Shown: positions 1 to 13,400 of the stretch, piece after piece
Position numbering within the stretch: the first letter of the stretch is position 1
Layout of the letters: each line of letters begins with the position of its first letter
Origin: Plazaster borealis
Taxonomy: Eukaryota > Echinodermata > Asteroidea > Forcipulatida > Labidiasteridae
Direction of reading: 5' to 3'
Assembly (NCBI GenBank): GCA_021014325.1
Contig: CM037476.1
Span: forward strand, 15,412,827 to 15,476,826
DNA length: 64,000 nt
Position numbers and translations under genes: made by a program
The notes under the pieces: model-generated
Database searches by the model: none
The model's input: only the letters and a program-made list of their open reading frames with translations
Told to the model about the DNA's origin: nothing

Positions 1-1411
1 ATTGTTTATCTTCCGACTGCCTTCCCTCCAGCAGCTGAATGCTTCCAAAAACAAAATCCACCATCTGCCTGGAATGGCTAGGAGTAGAGATTTCAACTCG
101 CTGTCCTCCAGTCCTACGTCCACATCATTTCCAGCGAACTCTGAGGACGGTACTTGGGATGCACCAATGCTAAGGAGGGTTAATCTCTCTCACAATCGTT
201 TGATCACAGTGCCATCAGAACTCCTCCTGCTGCCAGTTTTGGATTATCTGAACCTGGAGAACAACTCTATACGGGAAATGCCATTTGAGATGTGGATGTC
301 GCCAAAACTGAAGACACTCAACCTGTCAAAGAATGAACTTGAGGACATGCCTTGTGGTTTGTACCCCACTGGGAATGACTCCCAAATGGGTCTCCCAGAG
401 GTCGAGATGAGAAGTCCATCCCCTCTGGATGATGACCTGATTACTTGCCAGAAACGAGATACCTTCCCGTTGATCGCCAACCGGTCCGAGAAGACGGGCA
501 AGCTGGCAAGGTTCTCAGATTTTGCCATGAAGTTTGGCAAGGCTGCCCTTGGCCTAAAGGACCCCTCCAGAAATTCAAGCAACATGGCGGTCACAATGTC
601 AACTCTGGAAGCGCGACTCATCAGTGGAGGTGTGAGCGACAACTCGGGGAGTGACACCCCAGAGTCTTCTGATTCTGAGGTTTTCATGGATGAAGAGTCA
701 ACGACCAAAGGCTATTCTTATGTGAACATACGGCGCTTCAGACTCTGCAGCACTGGGAGCCTTGAAGGAGACACCACCGAGGAAGAGAATGCAAACTTTG
801 GAGAAATTAACTCACTGGAGACCTTAGACTTGTCCCACAACAATCTGAGCAATGTTCCCTCTGGGCTTCCCTGCCTGGCTCCGAAACTCACCAAGCTTGT
901 ACTGTCCCACAACAGGATCTCTGACTTCGGACCAATGAATAAGTACCCGGTAGGGCTGATGGATCTTGAGCTCTCTTGGAACAGAATCAAGGACATGAGC
1001 AACCCGGTGAATCAAATATCTGTCCGGAATAAGACAAACGTCTTCAGGCTCCTCCGGTCCAATTCAACATATGATCCAGCATTGAGTATGACAGACATGT
1101 GTTACAGTCCGACCTCTCAGTACTCGTTATCTCAGCGCAGTGCTCAACCTGCTCAACTGAATGCCGCTCACCGCTTGAGTCATGACCCGTCCATCCCCGG
1201 TAGCTCCCCGGGGACCCTCACGGCGAGCAGCATGGGGCAATTTTGCAAGCACCGTCGACATCGTGTGTTGGCCACTTTGCGGACGTTGGATCTGTCCTAC
1301 AATCAAATCTCTCAGTTGGATGTGATCGCCAGAACGGTACTTGGGACTGGAGCTTCCTTTGAGGAGGAGGTGCCAGGAAAACATGGAGAGAACAGTGAAG
1401 AGGACCCAAAG
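1..1411 (+). CDS. LRRK1: LRRK1-like exon a: leucine-rich repeats with two long inserts
   Basis: Open in frame from position 2 to the donor after codon AAG at 1409-1411 (AAG|GTACAT). LRR cores are visible as LPSLQQLNASKNKI, LRRVNLSHNRLITVP, LDYLNLENNSIREMP, LKTLNLSKNELEDMP, LETLDLSHNNLSNVP, LTKLVLSHNRISDF, LMDLELSWNRIKDM and LRTLDLSYNQISQLD. The repeats are split by a serine/acidic insert (about residues 120-250) and a serine-rich insert (about residues 350-415). The left border is undefined: the frame runs off the window edge, and the CCCTCCAG at about 24-31 could be mistaken for an acceptor, but the LRR consensus reads through it. Confidence 0.9.
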
Positions 1412-4400
1412 GTACATTTTTACCCTTTTTAATTTTGTCCATTAATTCACATACAGATAGCTCCCGATATATGCCATCTTCACAGCTGGCCTGGAGTTTC
1501 ATCTTTGAGAGGGCAAGGCTATTTTCATGTTGCAAAGGGCACTTCCATTGGAAAATCTTAAAGTCTATGGGAAACTTCTGAAGGGGCACCAAAGCCAAAA
1601 CCAGGGGCAGCAGAGGCAGTGACCTCTGTGGCTTCTTTGTAATTTCAAGCCTGTAACAGGCAACTTGGGTTTTTGGTTTGTGGGCAAGTGAACAAATAAT
1701 AATAAATCATAATATTAGCTCTTATATAGCGCAATTCCAAACATGATCATTGCGCTTCACAAACAAACAAGAACATCAGCAATGTGAACACACTAAAATA
1801 AATGGGTTTTGAGATTGCGCTTGAAAGCATCAACCAGTGAGGATCTTAGGTAGAATAACAAGTAACTTTCAAAATAAAAAAATGGCTGCCATTGCTTGTA
1901 AATCTACCTGTATGTTTTTCAAGGGATAAATCTGCGATGGCCCTATAGCCAAATATCTTTCTCATGACATACTCTGACTGGTTGCCAGATTCCATGCTTG
2001 TATCCTCAAAAGCACAATCCCAACACCAACCTGCCGTACTTTAACTGATATTTCCATTAAACAAATTTCCCCTTGTTTTTTGGATCCTGACATCAGCCAC
2101 CACCAAGTCTAACTCATCGCGGCAGTGACCTTGAAGTGACCCTTCTCTTCCCAAGTCTCAATGCTCTCTCCGTTGCTCATAACAACATTGCTGAGGTACC
2201 CACCGACATGCAGTATCTGACAAAGCTCTCAAGCTTAAAGGTAAACATCATATTTTGTATTTTATTTTAATTTTAATTTTATTACCTTCATTGCACAAAT
2301 ACAAAAAAAAATGACATCGGTGCAAAAGGGAAACCCTGAACAGGCACACAGGCCCACTAAATGGGGACCCTTGTTCACACATCAAAACCGAAAGACAAGG
2401 GACAAGCGCAACTACAAGCAAACAACCGAAGAAAACAAAGAAATACTATAAAAGTAAAAAAAAATCACAAAGAAAATGGAAAAACAACAATTTAAAAATG
2501 GCAACAAATTATTGCACGAGCATGATAGTATACAGGTGAACTGTTCTATCCAAATTATTCATCACTGGCTGGTGAGTAGTGGCCAAGGAGACCAGATTTA
2601 AAAAGAGAAAGAACTTGTGAATTTCTAAGGTTGGGTGGAAGTACATTCCAGAAGTTGTAAATGCGGTTAAAAAAAGTTTGCCTAAAAATACCAGTTTTAC
2701 ATTTGTTGGGAATAAGAGTGGGAGAATCGGAGGATCTCAGATTGTGGAAATCAGTGTTACTGAAGGTGACCTTATCATTAATTGTAATAGACGTCAAACT
2801 TTGGAGGCCCTTGAAAAAGAGAACATATTTTGTTATAAGTAGTATTAAAATCGGGGAAATGGGGGAAGACAAAAGCTCAGTTATTAGCAATAAACTGATA
2901 AGCTCTATTTCCTGCTGAAGCAGCTCTATAAAATTGGGGCCCAGGTAATTTTTCACTTAGCAGATGAATTTGTTGAGCAAGTGCTGCTTAGCAGCATTTA
3001 TTACCAGAGTTCCTGGCAATCTCCAAGAATAAAGAACATTCACTTTTCAATTATCACATTCATTTCTTAGAGTATGAACTTGCCCATAGCAATGTCCCAG
3101 ACTGATTAAATCCAACCAACTTACAGACGGTGTATAGACTGTGCAAGTCCCATGCATATTCAAACTTCCGGGACCATTGGGTGCCAACCATAAGGAGTTT
3201 TACCTAGGCGGGATTTTGTTTTTAGTTTACGTAGTTTATGGCCATGAAAATTATATATGATGTTGGGAATGTAATACTAAGTAATAAACAATATGAAAGT
3301 AAAACCAATTCAATAAAATAATGAAGAAAACCCGAGAATAAGACTTGACCTCCAGTTCCGGTTACTTGTTGAAAATTAAGAATGCTGCCCAACTGACGGG
3401 CATGTTGTCATTAAACCTATTTGATAGGTTCACACAATCGGGAGTAATTGGCAAATGGGGTTTCTAACAATAATCATTCCCAAGTTCTAATTTTGTTTTA
3501 ATGTTAATTTGAACAAATTATTTGTTTGAGTTTTCGATATGCACAAGACTTGCATAGTCTATTGGCAGGGCCAATTTGCCCTTATTAACGCTTTCGTAAT
3601 GGGTACCACAGGCCCCATGACCTTAAAATGACCTTTGTAATAGTTCAAGTTGTGACCAAATTAAAGTTAAATTAAAATAGACTTGGCACTGGGATTAAGG
3701 TCACTATACTTATACGAAGTAGTAGAGTTGATTTATCCCTCAGCAAGATGCAAATTAGGAACAAATTGTATAAACTCTGATGCTAACAAAAGAAAGGAAC
3801 TTTTTCTTTATCTTTTTGAAAGATTGAATTGTATCATATCCTCTCAATTTCAATACAACACACCATACAACTCCACCTGTGGAAATGTCATCATATTTGC
3901 TGTCAGTTGAAGTAAAATGAGTGAAAAAGGACTATAAAGGGCTTGACTGAAATTTTGTGCATTTTTACATCAGCAAATTCACTGTTTTTTTGTTTTTGTT
4001 TTGCTTTTCTTTAAAGACTTAAAGGAACATTACAGAATTGGTTTTTGCTAACAAACCATTTGCTGGCAGTGTAAGCACTTTATATAATCCACCATATACA
4101 TAAACTGACAAACCTGTAGAAGTTTGAGATCGATCGGCCATCTGGGTCACGAGAAAATAGTGAAAAACCGATTACACATTTGCATGTGTTATACAATGCA
4201 TGAATAAAATGCTCATGAGCGATAAACTCCAATTGGAAATTAGTTTTATTTATTTCTCATCAAATATGGCATTTCAGACAGAAATATTTCTAGGGATGTT
4301 TTCTACTATCATCATCATTAGACCGTGTAAGTTTTATGTAAATCTGTGATCTTAAAGAAAACTTTAATTACCAGTTCTGTAACGTTCCCTTAAAAACTAC

Positions 4401-7400
4401 CTTTTTTTGCAGCTTTTTTTGTAAAAGACTACTATAACTTTATTAATTGATCAAGTAGCTCTTAGCAGGGTTTTTTTGTCGCTCCAACACCTAAATACTG
4501 ACCTTTTCCACAAATCTGAAGACCCCCCCCTTCAACATTTTCAAATATTGTCTATTCTGAATGGCCCTTTAAAGAGGAAGGGAAGGGTGGTTTGACGTTT
4601 TGATTTATTGTGTTTTAGTGACAGAATATGATTTAAATTTTATATTAAAATTCAATTTTGACAAAAAGAGTAAACAATGTTTTGTTGAGAGCCAGGTATT
4701 ATATTTTTGCACCCGACCTGCTCAGAAATCTGAAAAGCGCAAGGTCAAATCCCTGCGTGTTTGTAGACACGGTGGCGTCATTCTGAGACAATTAGCGCTT
4801 GCACACTTTTTTTACACGCCCATTGAACATACACACACTACATGCGCATTGTTGAGAAAAGAATTGTTCATCTGGAGGCTGACTACTTGCAATCTGTATC
4901 GAAGTAGTTGACATATTTCCCTTCCTCTTCAAGATGACCAGAGGATACTGTTGACATTTTTTGTATTTTATATATACATTTGACATTTTCAAGGCCTCCA
5001 CAACCTTAGGGGGAAGTTCCCCAACCCCTCCATATTAAATCTATATTGAAATATTGATTTTCAAGGTTTTTTCCCGTATGATTTAGGAAACCAGTTTCAT
5101 TTTTTGTTTATTATTTTTTCCAAACTGCATGGGAACACAATAATTATGACCTAACCTCCAGAGTTGGGTCATCGTAGCATGCTCCTCTAAATTAAACTGA
5201 TATTGAAATTTTGATCATCATCAAATTTTGCTCACTTGACTGATGAACCAGTTTCATTGCGTTGCGGTACCCGCTGCTAAACATATGATTAGAACTGCCT
5301 CTAGCCACCGGGCTAGCTCGCTGGTCTAGTGGTAAGACATCTGCTCTAGCAATGCAAAGGTCGTGGGTACGAATCCCACCCGAGTGATTTGCCTGTGATT
5401 TTTTTTCACAGGACTCAGGAAAGTACTGAGTATACAGTGCTTAATACACATCGGTGTTAGGGTAAAAAAACAAATTATATTCAGTCTAATTTCGTTTTTA
5501 CTTTTCAAAGCTAAATGGGAACTCCAAGATCATGACCTTGCCTCCGGAGTTGGGTCGTCTCAGCATGTATGACTTGAAGGTGGACGGATGTCGCTTGATG
5601 GAACCCCTGGCCAGTATGTTCAAGACAGAGCTCATCTACGATGTACTGGGCTACCTACGCTCAATCCTGGATGAGTAAGGAACAACTTAGATTGTTTTCC
5701 CTCGATAATCAAAGATCTAGCTTAGGCCAATAAAGTAACTAATTGTTTGTTTGTCCTCGTCCGACCGACCGTCATTTGCGTCTCGACCGAATTATTATTA
5801 TTAATTATTTTATTTTATCTAAACAAATCTTTTAAAAAGTTGTCGAAAAATGTTGAAACAGGAAGAGGCTATAAAATCTAGTTAGTTGAACAGTTGTTAG
5901 TATTAAAATACTGTTCAAAGACATTTAATAAAAGAGTTCAATACAGTGAAAGTGTTGTGTTTTGTGTTTGGACTTAATATTTTAATACCAAAGAGTTTAT
6001 ATTTCCAAAAACATCCATATAAAGAAAATATAAAAAAATTAACCGACCGACCCTAATAGCAAAATTTAAAATAAAAGCAAAATTTACCCAGTCAGTTTCC
6101 CTTGTAGTTTATCATTTGATCTTAAAAATATATGTTTTTGTGTTTTGCCAATAAACAGCGCCAAGCCGTACACCAGAATGAAGCTGATGTTTGTGGGTAA
6201 GGCGTGTATTGGCAAGACGACTCTTCTGAATGAGCTGAGGGGGAAGGAAGGTGTCGGGGGCTCCACATCAACTATAAACCCAGAGGTGAGATTATTGATA
6301 CATGCCGGTTAAATTGATGAATTTATTTATTTTCTCGTTAGAAACGATATTTTTACAATGAGTTTATTCACTGTTATGATGTAATGTTCTTGTTGTTGTC
6401 TCCAGACGTTTGCAGAACGACAGGGGAACACGAACATCGGAGGGAAAACCATGGGAGGAGAGTATCTGTCGACTGTAGGAGTGGATGTCAGCGATTGGAC
6501 CTACTGTAAAAAGAAGAGTAAATATGGCAAGGTCACATTCAGTACATGGGACTTTGGTGGTCAGGTAATCAGCTGTTTTGTTTCTAATCTCTAGTTTTGA
6601 ATTTGTTGTGGTTTACAGCGTCTTTAAAATTTGACATCCTAAACCCTTTATAGACCATTCATTTCTGTATAATCATCACTATAGACCTTTATCACACTGT
6701 CACCATCTTGGTCATGTTCCCTGTTTCCAATAACAGTAATGAATGCTAACATTCATTGCTTATGGCACCAGACTATTATTTCGTCCAGCCTCAGTTTGGT
6801 TACAATGAGTTGGAATGGAGTAAAATCAAGATGACCACACCGTGATAAAGGTCTATACGCCCAGACATTGCTGATCTTGTTGATTTTTTGACTTCATTAT
6901 TTTCAGGAAAAATGCCAGGAAAATTATAAAGTCTAGAAATATATGGGTTTGTTGTAGAATTGTATATTCTTTGTTAACATAGGAAATTTCGGAAAATGTC
7001 AATTCAGCAAAAATGTCAATTCAATCTTTTCTTTGACCTCTTGCTCTTGCTCTTGTTTGAGCACAAATAGGTCAAATCTTGTGGCTGTTTGTGGCCACGA
7101 GGCATTTTAGTACAAGCCGCTTGCAGTCGCTATGGTCTCTAAAGGATTAATGTTCTGAGAATATCGTCTTTAGCTGTTGTTCTTTTTGTAGAATTTGTAG
7201 AAGTTTTGTACAAGCCTGACAGATTTAATGCCCTTTAAAGATGCTAGGTCCAATTTTTGGTCGATTTGACCTTAAAATTAAGATTTATATTTTTAAATAG
7301 CTATTTTTATAGATTCAAGAAAGTTACATTTTAGGTATTGTAATAAATTCGCTAGTGATTAGTGGTAGTTAATTAAAAACTGAAACTGAATTATTGTCAG

Positions 7401-10400
7401 GATCCCGACAATAAATCATGTCCACCCGCCATGTACAAACAGTTTGCATGTTACATATATTTTTGTGCATTGTCTGTGGGGTTGGCATATGCGAGTGTTT
7501 TAAATTTTGAAATACCATCATCAATCAAAATTCATTCATAGTTTAAAAAACAAATTAATAACAAATTGATTGCAAAAATTGAGCCATGCTACTTTAACGC
7601 CATTTTAGAACGTTTATTCTAATAACATTGTCACGGACTAGCTTGTGGAGGACTGGTAAACCAGTTTTAACAATTTGTGGCTCTTTTGTTAACTTGTGAT
7701 GTCATCACTGGTTACAGACTGTTGTCTCTTTTCATACCGTAGGAGGAGTTCTACGCGACCCATCAATATTTCTTGACGAAGCGGTCCTTGTATCTGGTTC
7801 TCTTCAAGATCACGGACAGAACGAATAGCATCAATCTGATTCAACAGTGGCTCGTAAACATCCAGGTATACCAAATTGATCTCAATGTTCGCTATGATTT
7901 ATACACGGAAGTGATTTCTCAGGACTTTTTCGCAAAACCTACTTGAGCCTTCAAATTTTCTTGAAGGAAGTAAAGCTGTAACCAAAGGGAGAAAGAAATA
8001 GTCCGCATTGTGTCCACATCTGTAGCTTTGTATTTCTGGTGATGCAGAGAGTCTGTAAACCTCCTGAATTGTAACATCTAAGAGGTTCCGGGTCTAGAAT
8101 AATGGGAACCCAGACCTGCAAGCCATTTTGGGGGAATTGTCACATCCGTCCACTTTCATCCCTGTTTACAGCTTTCAAATTTATACTAATCAATTATATA
8201 GTCAATATTACAAATCCTCTACTCTGTATTTGAATGAAGTGATCTTTTAATCTCCGCCTCCTTATGCACAATCAAAATGAGAAAAAGATAATTTCTTTAC
8301 AGTTTAACACATTTACTGTTTTTGTTTGAACAAGCACTGAGAGAAGATTGGTCTCATTTGTCTTACATTGTCTTATGGGTAAAGTATTGAACAATTCTTT
8401 TGAATTTCTGTTATTTTATTAATTTCTTGTTACTTTTGCAGGCTCGTGCCCCTAACTCCCCCGTCCTTCTGGTAGGTACTCACTACGATGTCGTCATGCG
8501 ACAGAAGTCCAAGTATTCCAAAGACTACTGGCCTGAGTTCAAGAGAAAGATCATGGAGCGGTTCATTCATATCGCCCACCCTCAGGATGCTGGTCTCCCT
8601 AATGTCATTGACTGTATCGAGATATGCTGCTTACCAATGCCCAAGAGTCACAATGTTGGATATCTAAGGGATAGGATCTACGACGTGGCCTTCTCCATCA
8701 CAGGTGATTTTAAAATAACATCGGGGTGTGGGTTCGAATCCCGCTCATGACACTTGTATCCTTGAGCAAGATACTTTACTATAATTGCTTCTCTTCACCC
8801 AGGGGTATAAATTTTTTCTATGTTGTTACTTTTGTGTGATTCGTAAATGTTGTATACTTCTGTTGTAAATTTACCTGCAATTTGGCTGATGCTGTGATTT
8901 GTAAATTTTTGATAAACCAATCATGACGCGACAACCTGTGTGTTTTGCAACCTCCATAAAATAAAAAACGAGTACTGGAATAAGTTTTTCTTCTTTTCTT
9001 GGGTAACAAATGGAACTTTACTTTTGTTTTCCCAGAGGGTCGTGATAAGGATCCAATGTTGATGCAGAGAGTTCCGACGTCCTACTTGGCTTTAGAGAAA
9101 GCCGTCATGCACATTGCGTCCGAGATGCGTAAGGCGAAAATTGAACCAGTCGTACACACTCTAGAGTACAGGTAAGATGTGGTTTAGAAGAAGGTTCAAA
9201 GAAGTTTGATATGTCTGTATAGGGAGCAACTCAAAATGCCTGAGAAGAGTAGGGGCTTTGTTGCAGTGTACCTTTAATACCAATAATACCAAACATTTTC
9301 AATGTGCTCTACCTTGTAAACAAAATCACAGCGCTAACAATAAGTGAAACAGAGAAAAACACAGAGTAATAACAAATGATTAATTAAGGAAAAGGTAGGT
9401 TTTAAGTTGTTTTTTAAATTGTACAAGTGGGCTAGCCTACTTCATGTGCGTGGGGGTATTGTCTCATTCCTTATTAGCAGCGAAGACTGTGAAAGCTCTG
9501 TCTCCAGCACGATTGTGAGTTCTTGGGTTAAACGGAAAGGATTCAAATTGGAGCGGAGATTATGTCGAGATGGTTGATGTCGTTGAAGACACTTTATGAT
9601 GTTATATGGTGACTGATTGATGAATGTTTTATAAACCTTTGTGTCACTATTTGTTTTATTATAGGACTGAAGTGACGCGAGTGATGTTGGAACAATCACA
9701 GGTATCCTTCCATGACAAGGAAGACTTGATGCAAGCAACAAGATTTCTCCATAATAATGGTAAAACAACACTCTCATTGTCAAGGATAACCCATCACCAA
9801 TATTTATTTGTTTAAAAATGTTTTTCTTCAAAATGTTACTTTCTTGATATTTATAACTATTGTAATAAACAGCAGAGGGGGGGGGCAATTTCTTAGAGCT
9901 GTTTACCGGTAAGCAAATTTTTTGTGTACCAAAGCAGAGAAAATGTGTGTCAGTATAAGTAAATTTCACAGCATTTGTGAAGATCTCAAGGTGCGTTTGT
10001 GCATTCACAATGGATTTCTATTGTAGCATCACTCATCTGGGCCCATATTCACAGCTCTGCTTCTCGTAAGCAAAGAATCTGTGCTTACGGAAGCAGAGAT
10101 TTCCACGCACAAGTCAAGCATTCTTTTCAGGCTAGCAGGAAGTTTTTGCTTTTGCTTGTGACATTACTTGGCATTCTTCGCTTACACAGCTAGTGCAGAA
10201 TTTTGGCACTTGCCCTGTTAAGCCAAGAATGATGATCGCATGCACAGAATTTGGCGGTAAGCAGAGCCATGACATTGGGCCCTGCTTACAGGAACCCTGT
10301 CAAGCCTTTTGCTTTGCTTAAAGGTAAGCAGCAGTTATGAAATAGAAACTACACAAAGGGTCGCAGAAAATGTCTTGAACTTGCAACCTCCGGATTTACG

Positions 10401-13400
10401 CACCATAGTTGACTGATTGTGAATGTGTTTAATATGCAGGTGTTTTGTTACACTGTGAAGAATTTATATTGAGTGACTAGAATGGGATTTGAACTTGCGA
10501 CCTCCCGGATTTACGCTCCGGTGCTTTTATAGCTGACTGATTGTTAATGTGTTTAATATCGCTTGTTTTGTTACACTGTGAAGAATCTATATTGAGTGAC
10601 TAGAATGGGATTTGAACCTGCGACCTCCGGATTTACGCACCATAGCTGACTGATTGTGAATGTGTTTAATATGCAGGTGTTTTGTTACACTGTGAAGAAT
10701 CTATATTGAGTGACTAGAATGGGATTTGAACCTGCGACCTCCGGATTTACGCTCCGGTGCTTTTATAGCTGACTGATTGTTAATGTATCTAATTTGCAGG
10801 TATTTTGTTACACTTTGAAGAATCTATATTGAGTGACTAGAACGGGATTTGAACCTGCGACCTCCGGATTTACGCTCTGGTGCTTTTATAGCTGACTGAT
10901 TGTTAATGTGTTTAATTTACAAAACTGTGAAGAATCTATATTGAGTGACTAGAACGGGATTTGAACCGGCGACCTCCGAATTTATGCTCCGGTGCTTTTA
11001 AAGCTGACTGATTGTTAATGTGTTTATTTTGCAGGTATTTTGTTACACTTTGAAGAATCTATATTGAGTGACTAGAACGGGATTTGAACCTGCGACCTCC
11101 GGATTTACTCTCTGGTGCTTTTATTGCAGACTGATTGTTAATGTGTTTATTTTTGCAGGTATTCTGTTACACTATGAAGATTCCATGCTGAGTGACTACT
11201 TCTTTCTGGATCCTCAGTGGCTCTGTGACACCTTGGCCAAGATCGTCACCATCCCTGAGATCAACCCTGACGTTAAGAAAGGTTAGTTACATCAATCGTC
11301 TTTACCGTCTCATAAGGAGCCACTTTAAAGGTTCTGTATACGTTTGGTAATGGTTCTGAAAATTACTTGCGATAAAAACTTACTTGGTAAGAAGTACAAC
11401 AGCTTTGGATAGTATAATGCATTTTGAGAAACTTTTCACTTCGAAGCACTGAATCTGAGAAGCGTTACTGCTGTAACGTTTCTTAGATTGTGTTTTCCGA
11501 TTGCAGATTATTCTTCCTGCGTGCACATAACCGCTCCAGATTTTCGGCAATATCACAAAAAACGCTACCACCTTTTGAAATGAAATTTTCACAGGTTAGT
11601 TTTATGGTATATATCTACAACTATAATAGATTGAAACAAACAATGGGTTCCAACTACCAAATGTATACAGACCCTTTAAGATCACCCCGAAAGGCACACG
11701 AGACAGGGCATTCAGAGAAGCTGCACTACTGACATTTTGAAACAGACCACCCCTGCTGATATTCAATCCACCCAGTCTTGATCAGTGGCACACTCATCAA
11801 GGGGGAGGCTCAGGGGCTACATACAGCCCCCCCCCCCTAATTTTGCTTGTATTTTATTTTTCATCAAGAGAAAAAACAAAGTGAAAGTGAAAATGTTAAC
11901 AAACTGGAGCCTTTAGGGTATTGAACAGGAAATTGGCACACCCAAAATCATGCTGCTTTGTATTGGTGTTTCATTTTGTATTTTACATGAGTCAACACCC
12001 CCCCCCCACATCCCTCTGCTGGCAAACCCCCACACCCACTGAAGGCTGAACTTATTTCACAGACTCCTCTCTGAAGATATATCTGTTTATAAGCTTCAGT
12101 TGATTTTCAAAAATTTTATACATGCATTTAGTCAAATATAATTGCCATTTTATCGTAGGTGTGTAACATTGTTGTTTTATTTTTGATTGCTTGGCTCTAA
12201 TGTGCTTAACTTTAACTTAGTGTGTTAGATTGTAATTTGTTTTTGAATGTGTTTATTGTAAAATGTGCTTAATAGATGTGTATTATTTATAATATTATTG
12301 TATTATCTTTAAACCTGTATACATGCTTATAAATTATTATTTTTTTTTCTCTTGCTAACATTTTCCTCCCCTTGTAATTCTCCCTTTTTAAAATGTCAAG
12401 GACTTTCTCTTTTTTGTTCTTTGGAGGCTGCGGGAGAACAGGAGAATTCACAAAAGAATTTAAAGAAATAAAATGTGCATAGATGCTCTGTTTTTGAGAG
12501 TTCTATAACTTTAATTGATGGAACTTCAAAGTTTGATCAATCAATAAGTTGTACTTTTTAGCGTGGCGTGTCGTGGTTGACTGTCTAATGCACATGACTC
12601 GAGTTCTGGTGTTTCTGATCAGCAGAGAGGGGGTTCGAGTCCCTGTTATGACACTTGTGTCCTTGAGCAAGATTTGTATTGTTATTATTGGTTTATTCAA
12701 AACACTCCTTGCAGCCAAAATTCTGAATTGCACAGTGTTTGTACATGAACATTAAAATACATTAAAATACAATAAAATACAGAGTTTACATGAAACTTAA
12801 AGCTCAGGTCCTGTGTGTTGTATGTTTACGATTGGCATGATTGGCTGCAGATTGTGCCACACAGCACCTTGTCAAACCTTACATGGTGCTACATAAAATG
12901 GCTTTCATATTTATACCTCTGCAAACCTGGCATAAAAACAATGAGCAAAAAGCTGCACCATGAGCTCTCATCTGCGCCGTTGTTTAAAAAGAAAAATCAT
13001 TTCCAGAGAAGTAAGAAGTAACTATAAATCAATAGTAAACTTGTTGGTACAACCTTCTCAAAATGTACAATGAACTTCTCTTTCTCATTTTTGTTCTTTC
13101 CTTCAATTTCCTTTGGAGGCTGCGGGTACATGGTTGTACATGCAAGTTTACTAATTATTTATGGTTACTTTTTTTTTTCCACACCATGCAAAGCTTCAAA
13201 CACCACTTATTTCTATAGACCCATTGCATATGACGTCACATTCTCACAAAGCGCCATCCCTGAGGCCAAAAGGAGGCAGATAATTGGACGATAGCCGTTC
13301 TTTGTGCGTAAAAACGTGCGCGTGACCTCAGCGTTATGCAGTGGGGTCTACTGATTTCTATAGACCCCTTACACAACGCGGAACGCACCTCCGAAGAATG

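Larger units (their letters stand above)
2241..5510 (+). other. LRRK1 intron: LINE fragment, MITE, SINE
   Basis: 3.3-kb intron. It holds a minus-strand LINE remnant (2555-2900), half of a GGGCCCAAT hairpin element (2900-2945), a TTAA-bounded MITE (4019-4393) and a tRNA-derived SINE (5305-5475). The stretches 3020-4018 and 4394-5300 are AT-rich with no feature I can name. Confidence 0.7.

Noticed and set aside
24..31. CCCTCCAG as an acceptor giving a later start for exon a
   Set aside because: The LRR consensus reads smoothly through it, so the exon more likely extends to or beyond the window edge, though it cannot be excluded.
5310..5390. tRNA gene-like sequence (A and B boxes)
   Set aside because: The anticodon and acceptor stems do not pair fully, and a SINE tail shared with other loci follows. 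Called as a SINE.
9442..10008. 188-codon minus-strand open frame
   Set aside because: It runs antisense over LRRK1 exon i and adjoining introns, has no recognisable domain and no splice support.
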